Source of the DNA: Silene latifolia
Lineage: Eukaryota > Streptophyta > Magnoliopsida > Caryophyllales > Caryophyllaceae
NCBI RefSeq assembly: GCF_048544455.1
Contig: NC_133536.1
Coordinates: forward strand, 199,085,325 to 199,149,324
Direction of reading: 5' to 3'
DNA: 64,000 nucleotides
In this document: positions 10,554 to 23,722 of the stretch, one piece after another
How positions within the stretch are numbered: the stretch's first letter is position 1
How the letters are laid out: each line of letters begins with the position of its first letter
Notes under the pieces: generated by a model
What the model was told of the DNA's origin: nothing
Seen by the model: the letters and a program-made list of their open reading frames with translations, nothing else
Database searches by the model: none
Program-made: the position numbers and the translations under genes

Positions 10554-13317
10554 TTCCTCTCCATCTCATTTAACTGAGCCTCCGGTAGAGGCGTTGCAGG
10601 TAACGGGTAAGCTAGGGGAGAGTTCTAAGCCTCTCGAGGTAGAATTAAAACCACTTCCATCTTCTTTAAAACATGTGTTTTTAGGAGAAAATTCAACTTA
10701 CCCAGTTATCGTCAATAGTGCACTCAATGACAGCCAAATTTCTAAATTATTGATTGTTCTTCGAAAATATAAAAGTGTTATTGGGTACGCAATTGACGAT
10801 CTTAAGGGAATCAGTCCATATTTTTGTACACATAGAATCCTTCTCGAGGACGATAATGCATCCTCCATTGAGCCTCAACGACGCCTCAATCCTAATATGA
10901 AGGAGGTTGTCAGAAAGGAGGTCTTGAAGTTACTTGACGCGGGAATAATCTATCCTATCTCTGATAATAAATGGGTGAGCCTGGTTCATGTCGTTCCAAA
11001 GAAAGGGGGGATGACTGTCGTAAAAAACGATAAGGATGAACTAATTTCTACAAGAACTGTTACCGGGTGGCGAATGTGCATTGACTATCGCCGATTGAAT
11101 AAAGCCACCCGGAAGGATCATTTCCCCCTTCCATTTATAGACCAAATGCTTGAAAGACTAGCAAAACACTCCTACTTTTGTTACTTGGATGGGTATTCCG
11201 GATTTTTCCAAATCCTAATTCATACAAGTGATCAAGAGAAGATGACATTTACATGTCCATTTGGCACTTATGCTTATCGTCGGATGCCATTTGTATTATG
11301 TAATGCTCCCGCCACTTTTCAAAGATGTATGATGGCTATTTTTTCTGATTATGTGGAGCAAATTATGGAGGTGTTTATGGATGACTTCTCGATGGTTGGC
11401 GCTACTTTTGACGATTGTTTGATAAACCTTGAAAAAATATTGAATCGGTGCCGAGAAGCTCATCTTGTGCTAAATTGGGAGAAGTGCCATTTTATGGTAC
11501 AAGAGGGGGTCATCTTAGGACATATTGTGTCTAATCGTGGTATTGAGGTAGATAAAGCAAAAATTGAGGTGATTGAGAATCTACCACCTCCTCTCAATGT
11601 GAAAGGAGTAAGGAGTTTTCTTGGACATGCAGGATTTTATTGCCGCTTTATCAAAGATTTCTCTAAGATTGCTCGTCCTTTGACCGAGCTTTTAGCTAAA
11701 GATACCCCATTTTTGTTCACTGATGTTTGTCTTGAAGCTTTTAACAGGTTGAAAAAAGCTTTAATTAGCGCCCCGATTATTCAGCCACGAGATTGGAGCT
11801 TACCATTCGAGCTAATGTGTGATGCGAGTGATCATGCAGTAGGAGCGGTACTGGGGCAAAGACATGATGGTAAGCTACATGCCATCTATTATGCGAGCAA
11901 GACTCTTGATGCAGCGCAGACTAATTACAGCACCATAGAGAAGGAGTTGTTGGCTGTGGTATTTTCTATTGAGAAGTTCCGATCTTATTTAGTAGGATCT
12001 AAAGTTATTGTGCACACTGATCACGTAGCACTCAAGTATCTTTTGAGCAAGAAAGATGCTAAACCCAGACTGATTCGCTGGATTCTTTTACTACAAGAAT
12101 TTGATATGGAGATTAAAGACAAAAAGGGTGCTGATAATTTAGTAGCTGATCACCTATCTCGTCTGGTTCAAGAAGGCCCTTCTGATGGCCTTCCTATTGA
12201 TGATTCATTTCCTGACGATCAGTTATTCGCTATTGCTATTGTTAATACTCCATTGTTTGCTGACATTGTGAATTATTTGGCATCAGGAGTTACACCCCAT
12301 GGGTATGATTCCCACCAAAGGAAGAAATTCTTTAGTGATGTCAAGCATTATTATTGGGATGACCCCTTTCTCTACAAGTCTTGTGTTGATGGTATTATCC
12401 GACGATGTGTGCCAAATGAAGAGGCTAATTCCATTATCTTCCATTGTCATGATTTGCCATGTGGTGGTCATTCTAGTACCACCAAAACTGCAGTTAAAGT
12501 CCTTCAATGTGGCTTCTATTGGCCAACCTTATTCAAGGATGTTGCAACATATGTGGAGGGGTGTGATAGATGTCAACGGACAGGAAACATTTCTAGGAGG
12601 AATGAAATGCCTCTAAACTTTATTCTTGAGGTTGAGATATTTGATGTATGGGGCATTGATTTTCAAGGTCCGTTCCCGTCCTCCTTCGGAAACAAATACA
12701 TTCTAGTAGCTGTGGATTATGTATCAAAATGGGTCGAAGCTATCGCCTCCCCTACAAATGATGCTGGAGTTGTATCTAAATTCCTTAAGAAGGTTATCTT
12801 CCCCCGTTTTGGTGTCCCTAGAGTTCTTATTAGTGATGGTGGGAGCCATTTTATTGAGAAGAAATTTGAAGCTCTTTTAAAGAAATATGGGGTTCAACAC
12901 CGACAAGGACTTGGCTACCATCCTCAAACTAGTGGACAAGTTGAAATTTCCAACCGGGAGATAAAATCTATCCTAGAGAAGACAGTTGTTAGTTCTCTAA
13001 AAGATTGGTCTATCAAGCTAGATGATGCACTATGGGCTTATCGTACTGCTTTTAAAACACCAATTGGAACCTCCCCATTTCGATTGGTGTATGGTAAAGC
13101 ATGTCATTTACTAGTTGAGTTAGAACATAGAGCATATTGGGCCATCAAAGCCCTTAACTATGACTATAAAAGTGCTGGAGAGCGTCGTCTTTTGCAATTA
13201 AATGAGCTTGATGAGATTCGACTTGAATCTTACAAGAATGCTCGTATTTATAAAGAGAAGACTAAAAGATTGCACACAAGCGCATTTTATGGCGAGAATT
13301 CCATAAAGGGGATTTAG
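10546..13317 (+). CDS. pol: Athila pol: reverse transcriptase, RNase H, integrase
   Basis: A 923-codon open frame, the longest in the window. Reverse transcriptase spans about residues 120-330, with FMDDFS catalytic aspartates at 279-280. RNase H begins near residue 420 ([14 protein letters not shown], Asp 426). The integrase has an HHCC zinc region (His 633 to Cys 673/676) and a complete D,D-35-E triad (Asp 705, Asp 764, Glu 800). All catalytic residues I can see are present, unlike the broken gag. The frame ends early at 13317; the integrase C-terminus continues in another frame at 13297-13544. The apparent ATG start is probably not native, since the family makes one polyprotein. Confidence 0.92.
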   Translation: MLDSSPSHLTEPPVEALQVTGKLGESSKPLEVELKPLPSSLKHVFLGENSTYPVIVNSALNDSQISKLLIVLRKYKSVIGYAIDDLKGISPYFCTHRILLEDDNASSIEPQRRLNPNMKEVVRKEVLKLLDAGIIYPISDNKWVSLVHVVPKKGGMTVVKNDKDELISTRTVTGWRMCIDYRRLNKATRKDHFPLPFIDQMLERLAKHSYFCYLDGYSGFFQILIHTSDQEKMTFTCPFGTYAYRRMPFVLCNAPATFQRCMMAIFSDYVEQIMEVFMDDFSMVGATFDDCLINLEKILNRCREAHLVLNWEKCHFMVQEGVILGHIVSNRGIEVDKAKIEVIENLPPPLNVKGVRSFLGHAGFYCRFIKDFSKIARPLTELLAKDTPFLFTDVCLEAFNRLKKALISAPIIQPRDWSLPFELMCDASDHAVGAVLGQRHDGKLHAIYYASKTLDAAQTNYSTIEKELLAVVFSIEKFRSYLVGSKVIVHTDHVALKYLLSKKDAKPRLIRWILLLQEFDMEIKDKKGADNLVADHLSRLVQEGPSDGLPIDDSFPDDQLFAIAIVNTPLFADIVNYLASGVTPHGYDSHQRKKFFSDVKHYYWDDPFLYKSCVDGIIRRCVPNEEANSIIFHCHDLPCGGHSSTTKTAVKVLQCGFYWPTLFKDVATYVEGCDRCQRTGNISRRNEMPLNFILEVEIFDVWGIDFQGPFPSSFGNKYILVAVDYVSKWVEAIASPTNDAGVVSKFLKKVIFPRFGVPRVLISDGGSHFIEKKFEALLKKYGVQHRQGLGYHPQTSGQVEISNREIKSILEKTVVSSLKDWSIKLDDALWAYRTAFKTPIGTSPFRLVYGKACHLLVELEHRAYWAIKALNYDYKSAGERRLLQLNELDEIRLESYKNARIYKEKTKRLHTSAFYGENSIKGI

Positions 13318-13544
13318 TTCTTCTTTTTAATTCTAGGTTGAAAATATTTCCGGGTAAGCTTCGTTCTCGGTGGTCTGGGCCATTCCGTGTCACTAAGGTA
13401 TTTCCATATGGAGCAGTTGAATTATCTGATGAAGCTAAAGGCTGCTTCAAGGTCAATGGTCAGCGCCTTAAGCACTATATTACTGGTGAACCTATTCATG
13501 AGAAAGTAATCTTCACGCTTTCTATCATTCAGCCTGTGAATTAA
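13297..13544 (+). pseudogene. Integrase C-terminal end, frameshifted
   Basis: The frame encoding [15 protein letters not shown] and then [23 protein letters not shown] is the conserved Ty3/gypsy integrase C-terminal (GPY/F-like) region. It is out of frame with the main pol frame, which stops at 13317. A single indel near 13290 would explain this. No chromodomain follows, consistent with Athila. Confidence 0.8.
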
Positions 13545-13560
13545 TCTACAAAGGAGTCAG

Positions 13561-13603
13561 GCTCGTGACGTTAAACAAGCACTGCATGGGAGGCAACCCA
13601 TGA
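13561..13603 (+). other. Conserved Athila/Tat block with GGG-AGGCAA-CCC hairpin
   Basis: The block gctcgtgacgttaaacaagc followed by a tgggaggcaaccca hairpin is matched at 50749-50787 in the unrelated LTR element (cgacgtaaaacaacagcgct then tgggaggcaaccca). Retention in two diverged elements suggests a functional RNA or cis signal; the role is unknown. Confidence 0.6.
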
Positions 13604-13871
13604 ATCTTTATTGAAAATAAAAACAAAAAAAATTATAAATAAAAAGAACTAATCAGTACAGGCTAAATTGTACAGGTCATGCTCGTGTTCAAATTTCATG
13701 CGACAATGCCTGGTGAGCTCGTTTCCTTTCCCTAATCATTTGATGTTCTTTAATTTCATACATTGAGGACAATGCTTGGTTTAAGCATGGGGAGGGTAAT
13801 TGTATTGATTAAGTTTTTAAATTAACTTACATTTCTTTGATTTATATTTCATAAAAAACACAAAAAAAATA

Positions 13872-14067
13872 CTCCCTCCAATTTCATTTGTTGTTCCTCT
13901 TTCCCTTTCCATCCATTTTCCTTATTGTTCCCTCTTTCCTTTTTTGAACAACTTTGTGTGGTCCAAAATCAATTTGATGTGGGGTCACGTGTATTGTGTG
14001 ATCCTAATTGATTCCCTTATTTCTTATGCCAAAAATAAAGGAGAACAATAAATGAAATTGGAGGGAG
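13872..14067. mobile_element. Stowaway-like MITE inside the Athila element
   Basis: Terminal inverted repeats ctccctccaatttcatttgt and acaataaatgaaattggagg-gag with TA on both sides (13870-13871 and 14068-14069). It inserted after the retrotransposon. Confidence 0.88.
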
Positions 14068-15405
14068 TATAAAATTGAAAAAAAAAACACTCAAAATGCA
14101 ATTGATTTGTGGCTAGTCTTGTGGATGCTGAACATAATTTGATCAAGTTATTATCTTCAAATTTTCAATAATTTTTCAATTTTGATCACATTAGGCAAGC
14201 AAGACAACTTCGCTCTTGAAAATCCGATAGAGTTTTTGTTTTGTGTTTTTCTTGTGACACTGAAAGTGGTAAGATGGTTTGACTAGACTTATGACAATAT
14301 AACCATGTGACCAAAAGCCGTGAGATCACATAGCCAAATAAGATTGGGACATCCATGCCAATCTAATTCTTTCATGAGTGGTTTAGGATTAGTACTTGCC
14401 ATTAGGATTGCATGAATGATAGAGACATTCATTTGTTTATAAGCTACATGAGCCAAAAAGCCGTCCCGAATTTAATATTTCCTATTTGCAACCCCTTTGA
14501 GCCTTTAGCCTTATTTCTTTGTTAACCCAACATTACAAGTCGTTTCCGTACATTATCCTACCTTAGTAAGGGTTAGTGAAGTGTTTGTTTTTCTCGGTTT
14601 GAGTAAGGCTATGATACAAGCGAAGCATGGGGAAGTAACTGATGGTAATTTGGTAAACACTGATATATGAAATGGGTTGATGGTTGTTTGAAAAAAAAAT
14701 AATTGAAAAAGACCAAAAAAAAGAGAAAAAGAAAAATCTGAAAAAAAAGGTTATAGTTCTAATTATTAATAAATGGGGTTCGAGTTTTAATATTTATAAA
14801 GGTGTATGTTCTAAATCATGGAATTTGGTAATAAAATTGGTGTTTGTTCTATATTTCATACGAAGAGTAGTTGTTGGAGGTTTTTGTATCCATACTTCCG
14901 ACCGAGATTTGACAAGTTCTTCACTAACTCTTACTCTTAACACCACATTTCCAGAAAAATCCACACCTTTAACCCCTAGCCCCGTTACAACCCATAAAAG
15001 TCCTCCTGACATGTATTAGCCGGCAAGTTTAGGCTTAGTTTTATATGTGTAACCCGTGTCCTTACAACTCGGACACATGAGAGTAGTGATTTTCCGCGTT
15101 TACATTCCCTAAAGTGAGGGTCCACTGGTTTGTCACTTGTCTAGATGGTTGGTGGTAAGATTGAAAGGTCACTTGGGCACATTACATAATATTTTGTTGG
15201 ATTTGTTAGGGTGATTGTTCTTGCGAGTTAATAAATGATCTTAAACTCTATTTCGAAATTAAAATGATTTTGAACTTATGTTTAATTTCTTTTCGAAAAC
15301 CTTGGTTGAATTATTATTTTATCCCTTGACTTTTGCCACATTTGACCTTTTGTTGAGTATTAGTTATTTATGCCTCTGGAGTTTACTCGAGGACGAGTAA
15401 AGGTC

Positions 15406-15420
15406 TAGCATGGGGGAATT
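15406..15420 (+). other. Polypurine tract
   Basis: The purine-rich run around gcatgggggaatt ends directly at the 3' LTR start TGTTAAG. It would prime plus-strand DNA synthesis. Confidence 0.7.
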
Positions 15421-17123
15421 TGTTAAGCGCATAATTTACTATATTTTATATACTTATTTCCCATAAATTTACTTATATTTTCAGCATTATATTTCATTTT
15501 AATAATAAATTACTTCCTAGAACATCTTACTGCGATTTATATAATTATTTGTAGGAAGGAGTTATTTTGATGCTGATATTAGCTACACAGCTAAGCGAGG
15601 CGATGAATAAAAGATGACAAAATAAATAAGGACTTCAAGCTTAGATTCAAAACCTCCAAGTCCACACAATAAAGACAAAGCAGTCCAAAATAAAATGAAA
15701 ATCCATGAATTGAATAAAATGTTGACAAGGCCGTCATTTACAAATGATGAAATAAAGAAGCATATTCGTAGAAGTTGGTGCATTGAAACATCAAGTCTTG
15801 AAGCATTCAATTTGATGATGTTACATTGAAGGATTTTTAAGAGGAAAACGCATGCTAACATTTACATGGGTGAAGAGTTATTCTGATAAATACAACATGA
15901 AACATCTCAAATTAATTATTTAATTCATGAAACATTCATATTTTGAAGGAACTTCAAGCATTAATAGCATAAACTGTAGGAATAATTTTACATGTAATGT
16001 ATTTACATTAATTAGTGATGTAAACGTACGTGTATTATTTAATTTAAAAACTCACATGATCACCAATATAAAGAAGGTGATTTGCATTTGAGAGGGGGGA
16101 GGGAGAACACAACAATAAGCAATAAAATAATTAGTTTCATATTAAATTCTATTTATTCTCTCATTATTCACATCAATTATCTTATTCATATTTTTACACT
16201 TTCATGCTATTATTTGACGACAAGCTCAAGGTTCTCAACTTGTCATTGCCATAGTTAATGCTATATTTATCTCCCTTATTTATCTCTTTTATATTTGTTT
16301 TATTTATTTATTTAAATATGTTATCTTCTATTATTAAAATTGTATTTTAGTTATAATTATGGATCGTGAGTAGTCTTTTGTCTAGGGCTCGGTGGAGCCT
16401 TAATATGGATTGGTCAATGTTATAATTTTCTAAACATTATTTAATGATTGTACTTAGGTTTGATAGGGTTGTGTTAAAGTATTAATTTATTGGTCATAAT
16501 CTATATACGTAGCTCTTGATTAATACTACAATGAGAGTTGAGTTTAGTCCTTTCGAGTTAGCATATATATTGTGATTTAAATATAATTAATAATTACTTA
16601 GTGTAGATTGCAATGAGAGTTGAATTTCCACTTAGAGAACCCAAGTCAAAATTAGACCTCTCCTATGAGAATGGTGAGAGTTATACTTGAGACATTTTAA
16701 TTTTGATCCTTAAAGCTCCTATATGAGTTATAAGACCCATGAGAATAGGATTATTTCACTATAGGAAGGCTTCTTATATCTCGAGAGAGAATAAGTATTG
16801 GTTTTAGTTTTCAGAATTAAAACCAGAAAATTAGTCTCACCTAAGTACACAATTAAATATGTTGTTCCTTCCAATAGTCTATATTGATCAATCTATGTTA
16901 ATGGTGATATCGTTGTCCTAGAGCTTTTTATTATTGAATTAATTTTATTATCCAATTATTATATGTTATTTTTATTCTGTCATACCTTGCACATACACAA
17001 ATATTATTTTGACATAGATAAATCAAATCTTAAATCGACTAGTACTCAACCTTCACTTCCCTGAGATCGACCCGTAAGTGCTACAACAGACACCGTTCAC
17101 TTGCGGTAATTTATAACTGAACA
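15421..17123 (+). repeat. 3' LTR of the Athila element
   Basis: Matches 6280-7995 along its length, same ends TG and CA. Small differences include a lost aac near 16795 and a changed TATA region. Confidence 0.93.
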
Positions 17124-18070
17124 ACACCCATCTTCATCGATGTGATATATAAAAACATGAAAGCTTGCATTTTTCCTCAAAAGATCCGTCAACAAGATAT
17201 CCTTAAATGTAAGATAAAGATCCAGAAAACCTCCATCAATCCTTTTTGAACATCGTGAAAAACTTCAAATCTTTCTACCACAAATCCCTCGGAAACATTC
17301 AACTTTTTATTCATTTGGCTTAAATATCTCCCAAAACATGCCTTTAGAGAAATTTGGTATAAAATTCAGGTTTTCCCAAATTTTGAAATATGTCTTCGGA
17401 GAGATTTGGTATAAAAATCATTTTTTGCCAAATTTTGAGGGATCTAAAGGTAAAGACATAATTCAATTCAATGAAAAAAGATTTTTAGACAGATGTTAAT
17501 GTAAAGAATTGATTTTTATGGTGAGATAAGGGTGGTTTGGGGTTGAAGATGAAGTTTCCAGAGAAAGACAATCCAGATGTGAAGAGACCTCTTACATGAT
17601 CAAAACGTAGTACACCCATCTTCATCGATGTGATATATAAAAACATAAAAGCTTGCATTTTTCCTCAAAATATCCGTCAACAAGATATCTTTAAATATAA
17701 GATAGAGATCCAGAAAACCTCCATCAATCCTTTTAGAACATCGCGAAAAACTTCAAATCTTTCTACCACAAATCCCTCTGAAACATTCAACTCTTTATTC
17801 ATTTGGCTTAAAGATCTCCTAAAACATGCCTTTAGAGAGATTTGGTATAAAAATCAGGTTTTCCCAAATTTTGAAATATGTCTTCAAAGAGATTTGGTAT
17901 AAAAATCATTTTTTGCCAAAACTTTGAGGGATCTAAAGGTAAAGTCATAATTCAATTGAATGAAAAAAGATTTTTAGACAGATGTTAATATAAAGAATTG
18001 ATTTTTATGGTGAGATAAGGGTGGTTTGGGGTTGAAGATGAATTTTCGAGAGAAAGATAATCAAGATGTG
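17124..18070 (-). repeat. Middle right arm of giant inverted repeat, tandemly duplicated
   Basis: Two direct copies of an about 470-bp block (17129-17600 and 17618-18070) both begin cccatcttcatcgatgtgat and both match the left arm (5262-5500) in reverse. The left arm has a single copy, so this side was duplicated. A 90-codon plus frame (17630) lies in the second copy without known motifs. Confidence 0.75.
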
Positions 18071-18192
18071 TAGTCAACCGGTAGAGAGAAGAGAGGGAAG
18101 AACATTATGACAGAGATAAAGTAGGTATTAGGTTTCTCGGGTTTGAGAGAATGTGTCGACAATAATGATGGTTGGGTTGTATATATATATAC

Positions 18193-18228
18193 ACTAGTTC
18201 AAACGAATAATCCGTATAATGCACGGGT
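18193..18228 (-). other. Helitron-like 3' terminus
   Basis: On the minus strand a GC-rich imperfect hairpin around cccgtgcattatacgg is followed by 14 bases and AACTAGT, the CTAGT end typical of plant Helitrons. The stem is imperfect and no 5' end was assigned. Confidence 0.4.
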
Positions 18229-18311
18229 CAAGGCCTAATTACAAATAAATTTAGGTCATGAGTCATAATTAATTATTTCTTCTAAATATTCACGTATCTT
18301 ATACGGAGTAT

Positions 18312-18313
<2 letters not shown>

Positions 18314-18387
<74 letters not shown>
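18314..18387. repeat. (TA)n microsatellite
   Basis: A TA run abutting the left end of the element at 18392. Confidence 0.95.
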
Positions 18388-18389
<2 letters not shown>

Positions 18390-18391
18390 TT

Positions 18392-20047
<1,656 letters not shown>

Positions 20048-20052
20048 TAAAA

Positions 20053-20230
20053 TCTGGGTTGAAACGCTGTGGATGCGCCACGTTGCGTATTCAGCCTTAA
20101 TTACAGTATTAATTACAGCTAATTATTAAATATGAGCAAAATAAATTTGGTATAAATCTCAGCAAAGTTTTAATTATATATCAATAAATATTACGGTATT
20201 TATTAAATTATATTAAACCATTTAAGTTAT
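20053..20230 (+). mobile_element. Helitron-like 5' end fragment
   Basis: Starts TCTGGGTTGAAACGCTGTGG and for about 180 bp is the reverse complement of about 1830-2017. It begins immediately after a TA tract, as its counterpart does. The 3' end is not recognisable before the SINE at 20355. Confidence 0.45.
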
Positions 20231-20354
20231 GCGCAGATAATCATAACTAGTTTTCAGCAAGTGCAAATATGCATGGTTCTGTTTTTTAAGATGTTGATAT
20301 AATAAAATGAAATAGAAATTCGCATAGTAAACTCTATGTTATATAGTGCTACTT

Positions 20355-20574
20355 TTTTGTTTTTGTTTTTTTTTTATGACGAGGGGATTGTGTCCCCCCC
20401 GAGCCCATGAATTCCCGCACCACCACATGGACCATGTAAGCCACCCCCTTTGGGGGCTGCAGTGGTCAAGTGATCATCGCCCCAGCAGGGAGTCAAACCC
20501 GAGACCTCTCAACTCTTGCATTTCTGCAAGTTTCAAGGTTTAACCCGGCTACCACTGGACTAACACCACTTGGT
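20355..20574 (-). mobile_element. tRNA-derived SINE
   Basis: On the minus strand it shows A box TAGTCCAGTGG and B box GGTTTGACTCC, a body with a Gln-codon-free non-coding tail, and a terminal A/T-interrupted poly-A (T-run 20355-20375 on plus). A perfect 16-bp target duplication ttatatagtgctactt flanks it (20339-20354 and 20575-20590). It is complete and non-coding; it relies on LINE machinery. Confidence 0.88.
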
Positions 20575-20721
20575 TTATATAGTGCTACTTATTTAAATGT
20601 AACTTATACATAATATAAAGTTTGAAATATACAAATACTACAAAAAAATAATGATATATAAATGTGTTAGATGAAATAAATAAATGTTCTAATATGAAAT
20701 ACATTTTCATAGGAATCCTAA

Positions 20722-21815
20722 CTACATATTCTTGTCCGTCACCTTTCATCCTCAAACTACCTCTTTTATTTCTATCTACGCTTTAAAAGCTTGTTTTAAG
20801 CTCAATGTTATTTTTTATATAGTTAAATTTGTTTTCCGTCTCCATGCCGAGGATCAACCATGTTACAACCAAGTTCTTCTTATTTTCCCTCCCGGCTTAG
20901 CCATGCAAATTTAAAAATATATAGTTATTTGTTTTCATCTAGAAATAAATTACTTCTTACTTCGTCTTCTATAAGCTATACCTTTCTTTCTTTTTCCTTT
21001 AAAAAATAAATATATTACTACCTTTTAAATTTGTTTAAACTAAAAAAAATCGACTATTTTTAAATTTTGTAGGTATGACGATTTAAAAAAAGAAAAAAAA
21101 AAAGAAATATATAGATATGAGTCTAAAATTTAGTTTGACAAAACTTTAAAATGAGGGGGAAAATCCACTATTTTAAAATTTTGTATTAAACAAATTATAT
21201 AAGCTATGAGTCTACAAAATTAATTTAGTGGATTTTTTTAGTTTAAACAAATTATAGTGCGTTTTTTTTTAGTTTAAAAAAATAGAAAAAATCATGTCAA
21301 CTATATAATGGTTGAATAATGGGAGTTGGATTCAAATTGTTTTGTTGAACTTTTTTCTAATTTCTATAGCATGTTACTTTTACCCAAACAATTCAGGCGG
21401 TTACTTTTTCAAAGAAAAGAAATTGTACTTTGAATATGTTGCTTTAAAGATGACGTGGTTTAACCACAATTGATTAAATGTTTTTCTATTTATAAAGATA
21501 AGATTGTATTTCCCAGCATAGATGCATGCATGCTCACATAAAAGTAGTGGTTATGTTTAATACGTAGTATCCATATTTTTCAACACATCCATTGTATCCA
21601 TAACATATCATATTCATACTCCATATATAATCCATAGTATTCAAAGTCTTATTAAAAATTTCACCCTGTAAATGTAGGATTTTTTTTCTAGTTCTTCATG
21701 ATATCATACTTCTGATCTTCTTTTCGTTTTCATAGACAATATGCAAAAAAAATGTTAGAGACAATAATCTGAAAAAAAAATGTGAGTATTTCATTATGTT
21801 CAGTGTTCACACTTA
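20722..21815 (-). repeat. Distal right arm of giant inverted repeat
   Basis: Reverse complement of 4195-5248. Shared landmarks include the gcatgcatgcatctatgctgg block, a T/A-rich stretch, and the frame beginning MSVTFHPQTTSF in both arms. Homology stops at about 21815 (tgttcacactt), mirrored by aagtgtgaaca at about 4196. Confidence 0.78.
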
Positions 21816-22400
21816 TCTCTGTCACATTCCAAATACGCGTTTATAATTGTTTTTAATAGTTTTGTTGTGGAAATTGTATATTTGAGTGAGAGTGAGTAAT
21901 GGTCGAACAAGATGACATGTCGTCATATCTTATTTTCAGTAATCATTCGTTATGTTATCATGAGTATATGATGTCATGAACAGTAGTTGGGTTTCAACAG
22001 TGGTTTTGCGTTGTGCGACTATGAATCATACATTGCGATGAATCTGGGATATGACAGTTGTGTTGCATGTTTTGTGTTGGTAATTGCGGCCAGTAAAAGT
22101 ATAGTCTCGTAGTTGCGTTCATGTATGTCTGCATAACTCAGTGTAGTAGTATAAGCGATGGTCGAGTTGGTGCATGTTGTGTTTTCGGAAATTCAATTAG
22201 TGGTTCTTCGATACTTGAGCGTGTAGTGTGTGTTGGACAATTGACGATGATGTTGTTTGATGGACAGTAGTCGGATAATACTTCTAGAGAGTTGTTGACC
22301 TGTGTCGGGTAAGTGGTGGTGTGACCTTGGGTTTTATCGTGTGGTTTTGGGGAGGATGAGTCGAACTTCGGGGACGAAGTTCTTTTTAAAGGGGGAAGAC
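21816..22400 (+). mobile_element. 3' internal remnant of a Tekay-type Ty3/gypsy element
   Basis: Non-coding end of a chromovirus-type element. The block cttcggggacgaagttcttt and the purine tract aaagggggaagac directly precede the LTR. All coding domains are missing, so the element was truncated on its left at about 21816, where the inverted-repeat arm begins. Confidence 0.65.
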
Positions 22401-23722
22401 TGTAATACCCGTCCTTTTAGGGATCCGTTGACCAACGTTGACCGACCTTGGGGGCATGTGATAGCCTTTGGAAATTCGTGCAATAGATGTCTCGTGTCGT
22501 GATACACCTTGGGATGAGTGGTACTCGATCTAGTCGAGGCTACTCGATCGAGTAGCTTGGGTACTCGATCGAGTACGGGCCACTCGATCGAGTAGGTTGG
22601 TTACTCGATCGAGTAGCGTCTTTACAGCGAGGGTTTATAATCGTGTTTTCATAGAATCGCAAATCATTTCTGCCTCCTTCCTTCAGACCTAGATGCCGCC
22701 TTACCTCTTTTCCTTCACCATAATTCCTTCCATGGGAGCCTTTGAGGATGCTTGTGCCTTGGGGATAGGTTGCTTGAGTCGGGTAGCGGTCTTGACGCCG
22801 ATGCGATGCGTAGGTATTTCATCATCATCATCTTTGTCGTTGTTGTTTCTTGTATGGTGGTAGCAATAGTAATAGGTGTTTGTACTGTTTGTATAGGGGT
22901 TTTGCTTGCTTGGTTGATGTCATGTGATTGAACAAGGAATCGTTGCGGTTGGTAAAGGTAGGTTTGCCTACTCAGTTTCTGTTGGTTGTTAGTGTGTCGG
23001 TTGTTGTATTTATTTTAGTGTCAGTGTGGTTTATTGAGTATAGTAATCGGTTGGTGTTGTGCTGTTTCATTGGTTGTTGTTGTGGTGCAGCTGATTGTGA
23101 TTGATTGTCTATGGTTCTCGAGGTGCATCTTCGGCTGAGTGGAGTCACTTGCGGGAGTGGCTTCACGCCCTAATTTCGCCCTCTGTGGAACCCGCCACGG
23201 GAGGGGATATGCACATTAATGGGACAGGGTTATCGGTCAGTATGATGAGCGAGGCTTAGGTGGGAACAGCTGCGGTCCCCCACTGGCAGGGCTGGTCCAG
23301 TGGACAGTCGGTGACGGTGATTGATCGGAGATGTGGTGTATATATGTTTTGTGTACTTGTGTAGTGTCTGCGGTTGTTGATCTTCCGCCTCAGTACTGAC
23401 CTTGTGTGGCTGTTTCTTGTTTGTTCTGTTGTGTCTGTCGTGATCCCTTATGGTGAGCAGCCATTCTTAGTAGGTGATGTCTTGGATTGTAGCTGGAGTC
23501 TTGGCGGGATGAGTCTTCATGAGTCATGTCAGGAGTAGTTTACACAGTATTGATGAGGGGTATCGTTTGTATCAGTAGTTTTGGTTTAATCACTTGTAAA
23601 ATAATTATAAATGTTCTTTTATCGACTTTTGATGATTACTTTTCTCGGGCAACCGAGATGTTGATGTCCTTATATGCTAGGGAAGGTCTTGTTAAGGCTC
23701 CTTGTTATATGGGGGTGTCACA
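22401..23722 (+). repeat. Tekay-type LTR (3' LTR of truncated element)
   Basis: Begins TGTAATACCCGTCC and ends GGGGGTGTCACA; about 1.32 kb and similar to 25004-26307 throughout. It carries five copies of a CGATCGAG-centred palindrome at 22522-22617. It has no coding content; the 66- and 64-codon frames are incidental. Confidence 0.88.

Larger units (their letters stand above)
13545..15420 (+). other. Athila 3' non-coding region
   Basis: About 1.9 kb between integrase and the 3' LTR, where some Athila elements carry an env-like frame. None is detectable here (the longest frame is a 111-codon low-complexity one at 14684). It contains a conserved hairpin-forming block (13561-13603), a Stowaway MITE (13872-14067) and a terminal block gtttactcgaggacgag that recurs in altered form before the 3' LTR at 51695. 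Confidence 0.7.
6280..17123 (+). mobile_element. Athila-type Ty3/gypsy LTR retrotransposon, complete but decayed
   Basis: A 10.8-kb element with LTRs 6280-7995 and 15421-17123, a 5-bp duplication acacc (6275-6279 and 17124-17128), a primer site after the 5' LTR and a purine tract before the 3' LTR. The order gag, protease, RT, RNase H, integrase with no chromodomain is Ty3/gypsy. The FMDD RT motif, the [11 protein letters not shown] integrase motif and the protease DLGAS are Athila-like. Stops and frameshifts break gag, the gag-protease junction and the integrase tail, so it is not autonomous as it stands. No env-like frame is seen in 13545-15420. Confidence 0.92.

Noticed and set aside
22522..22617. 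CRISPR-like array of CGATCGAG repeats
   Set aside because: Repeats are short, irregularly spaced palindromes inside plant LTRs; no spacer structure or cas genes.
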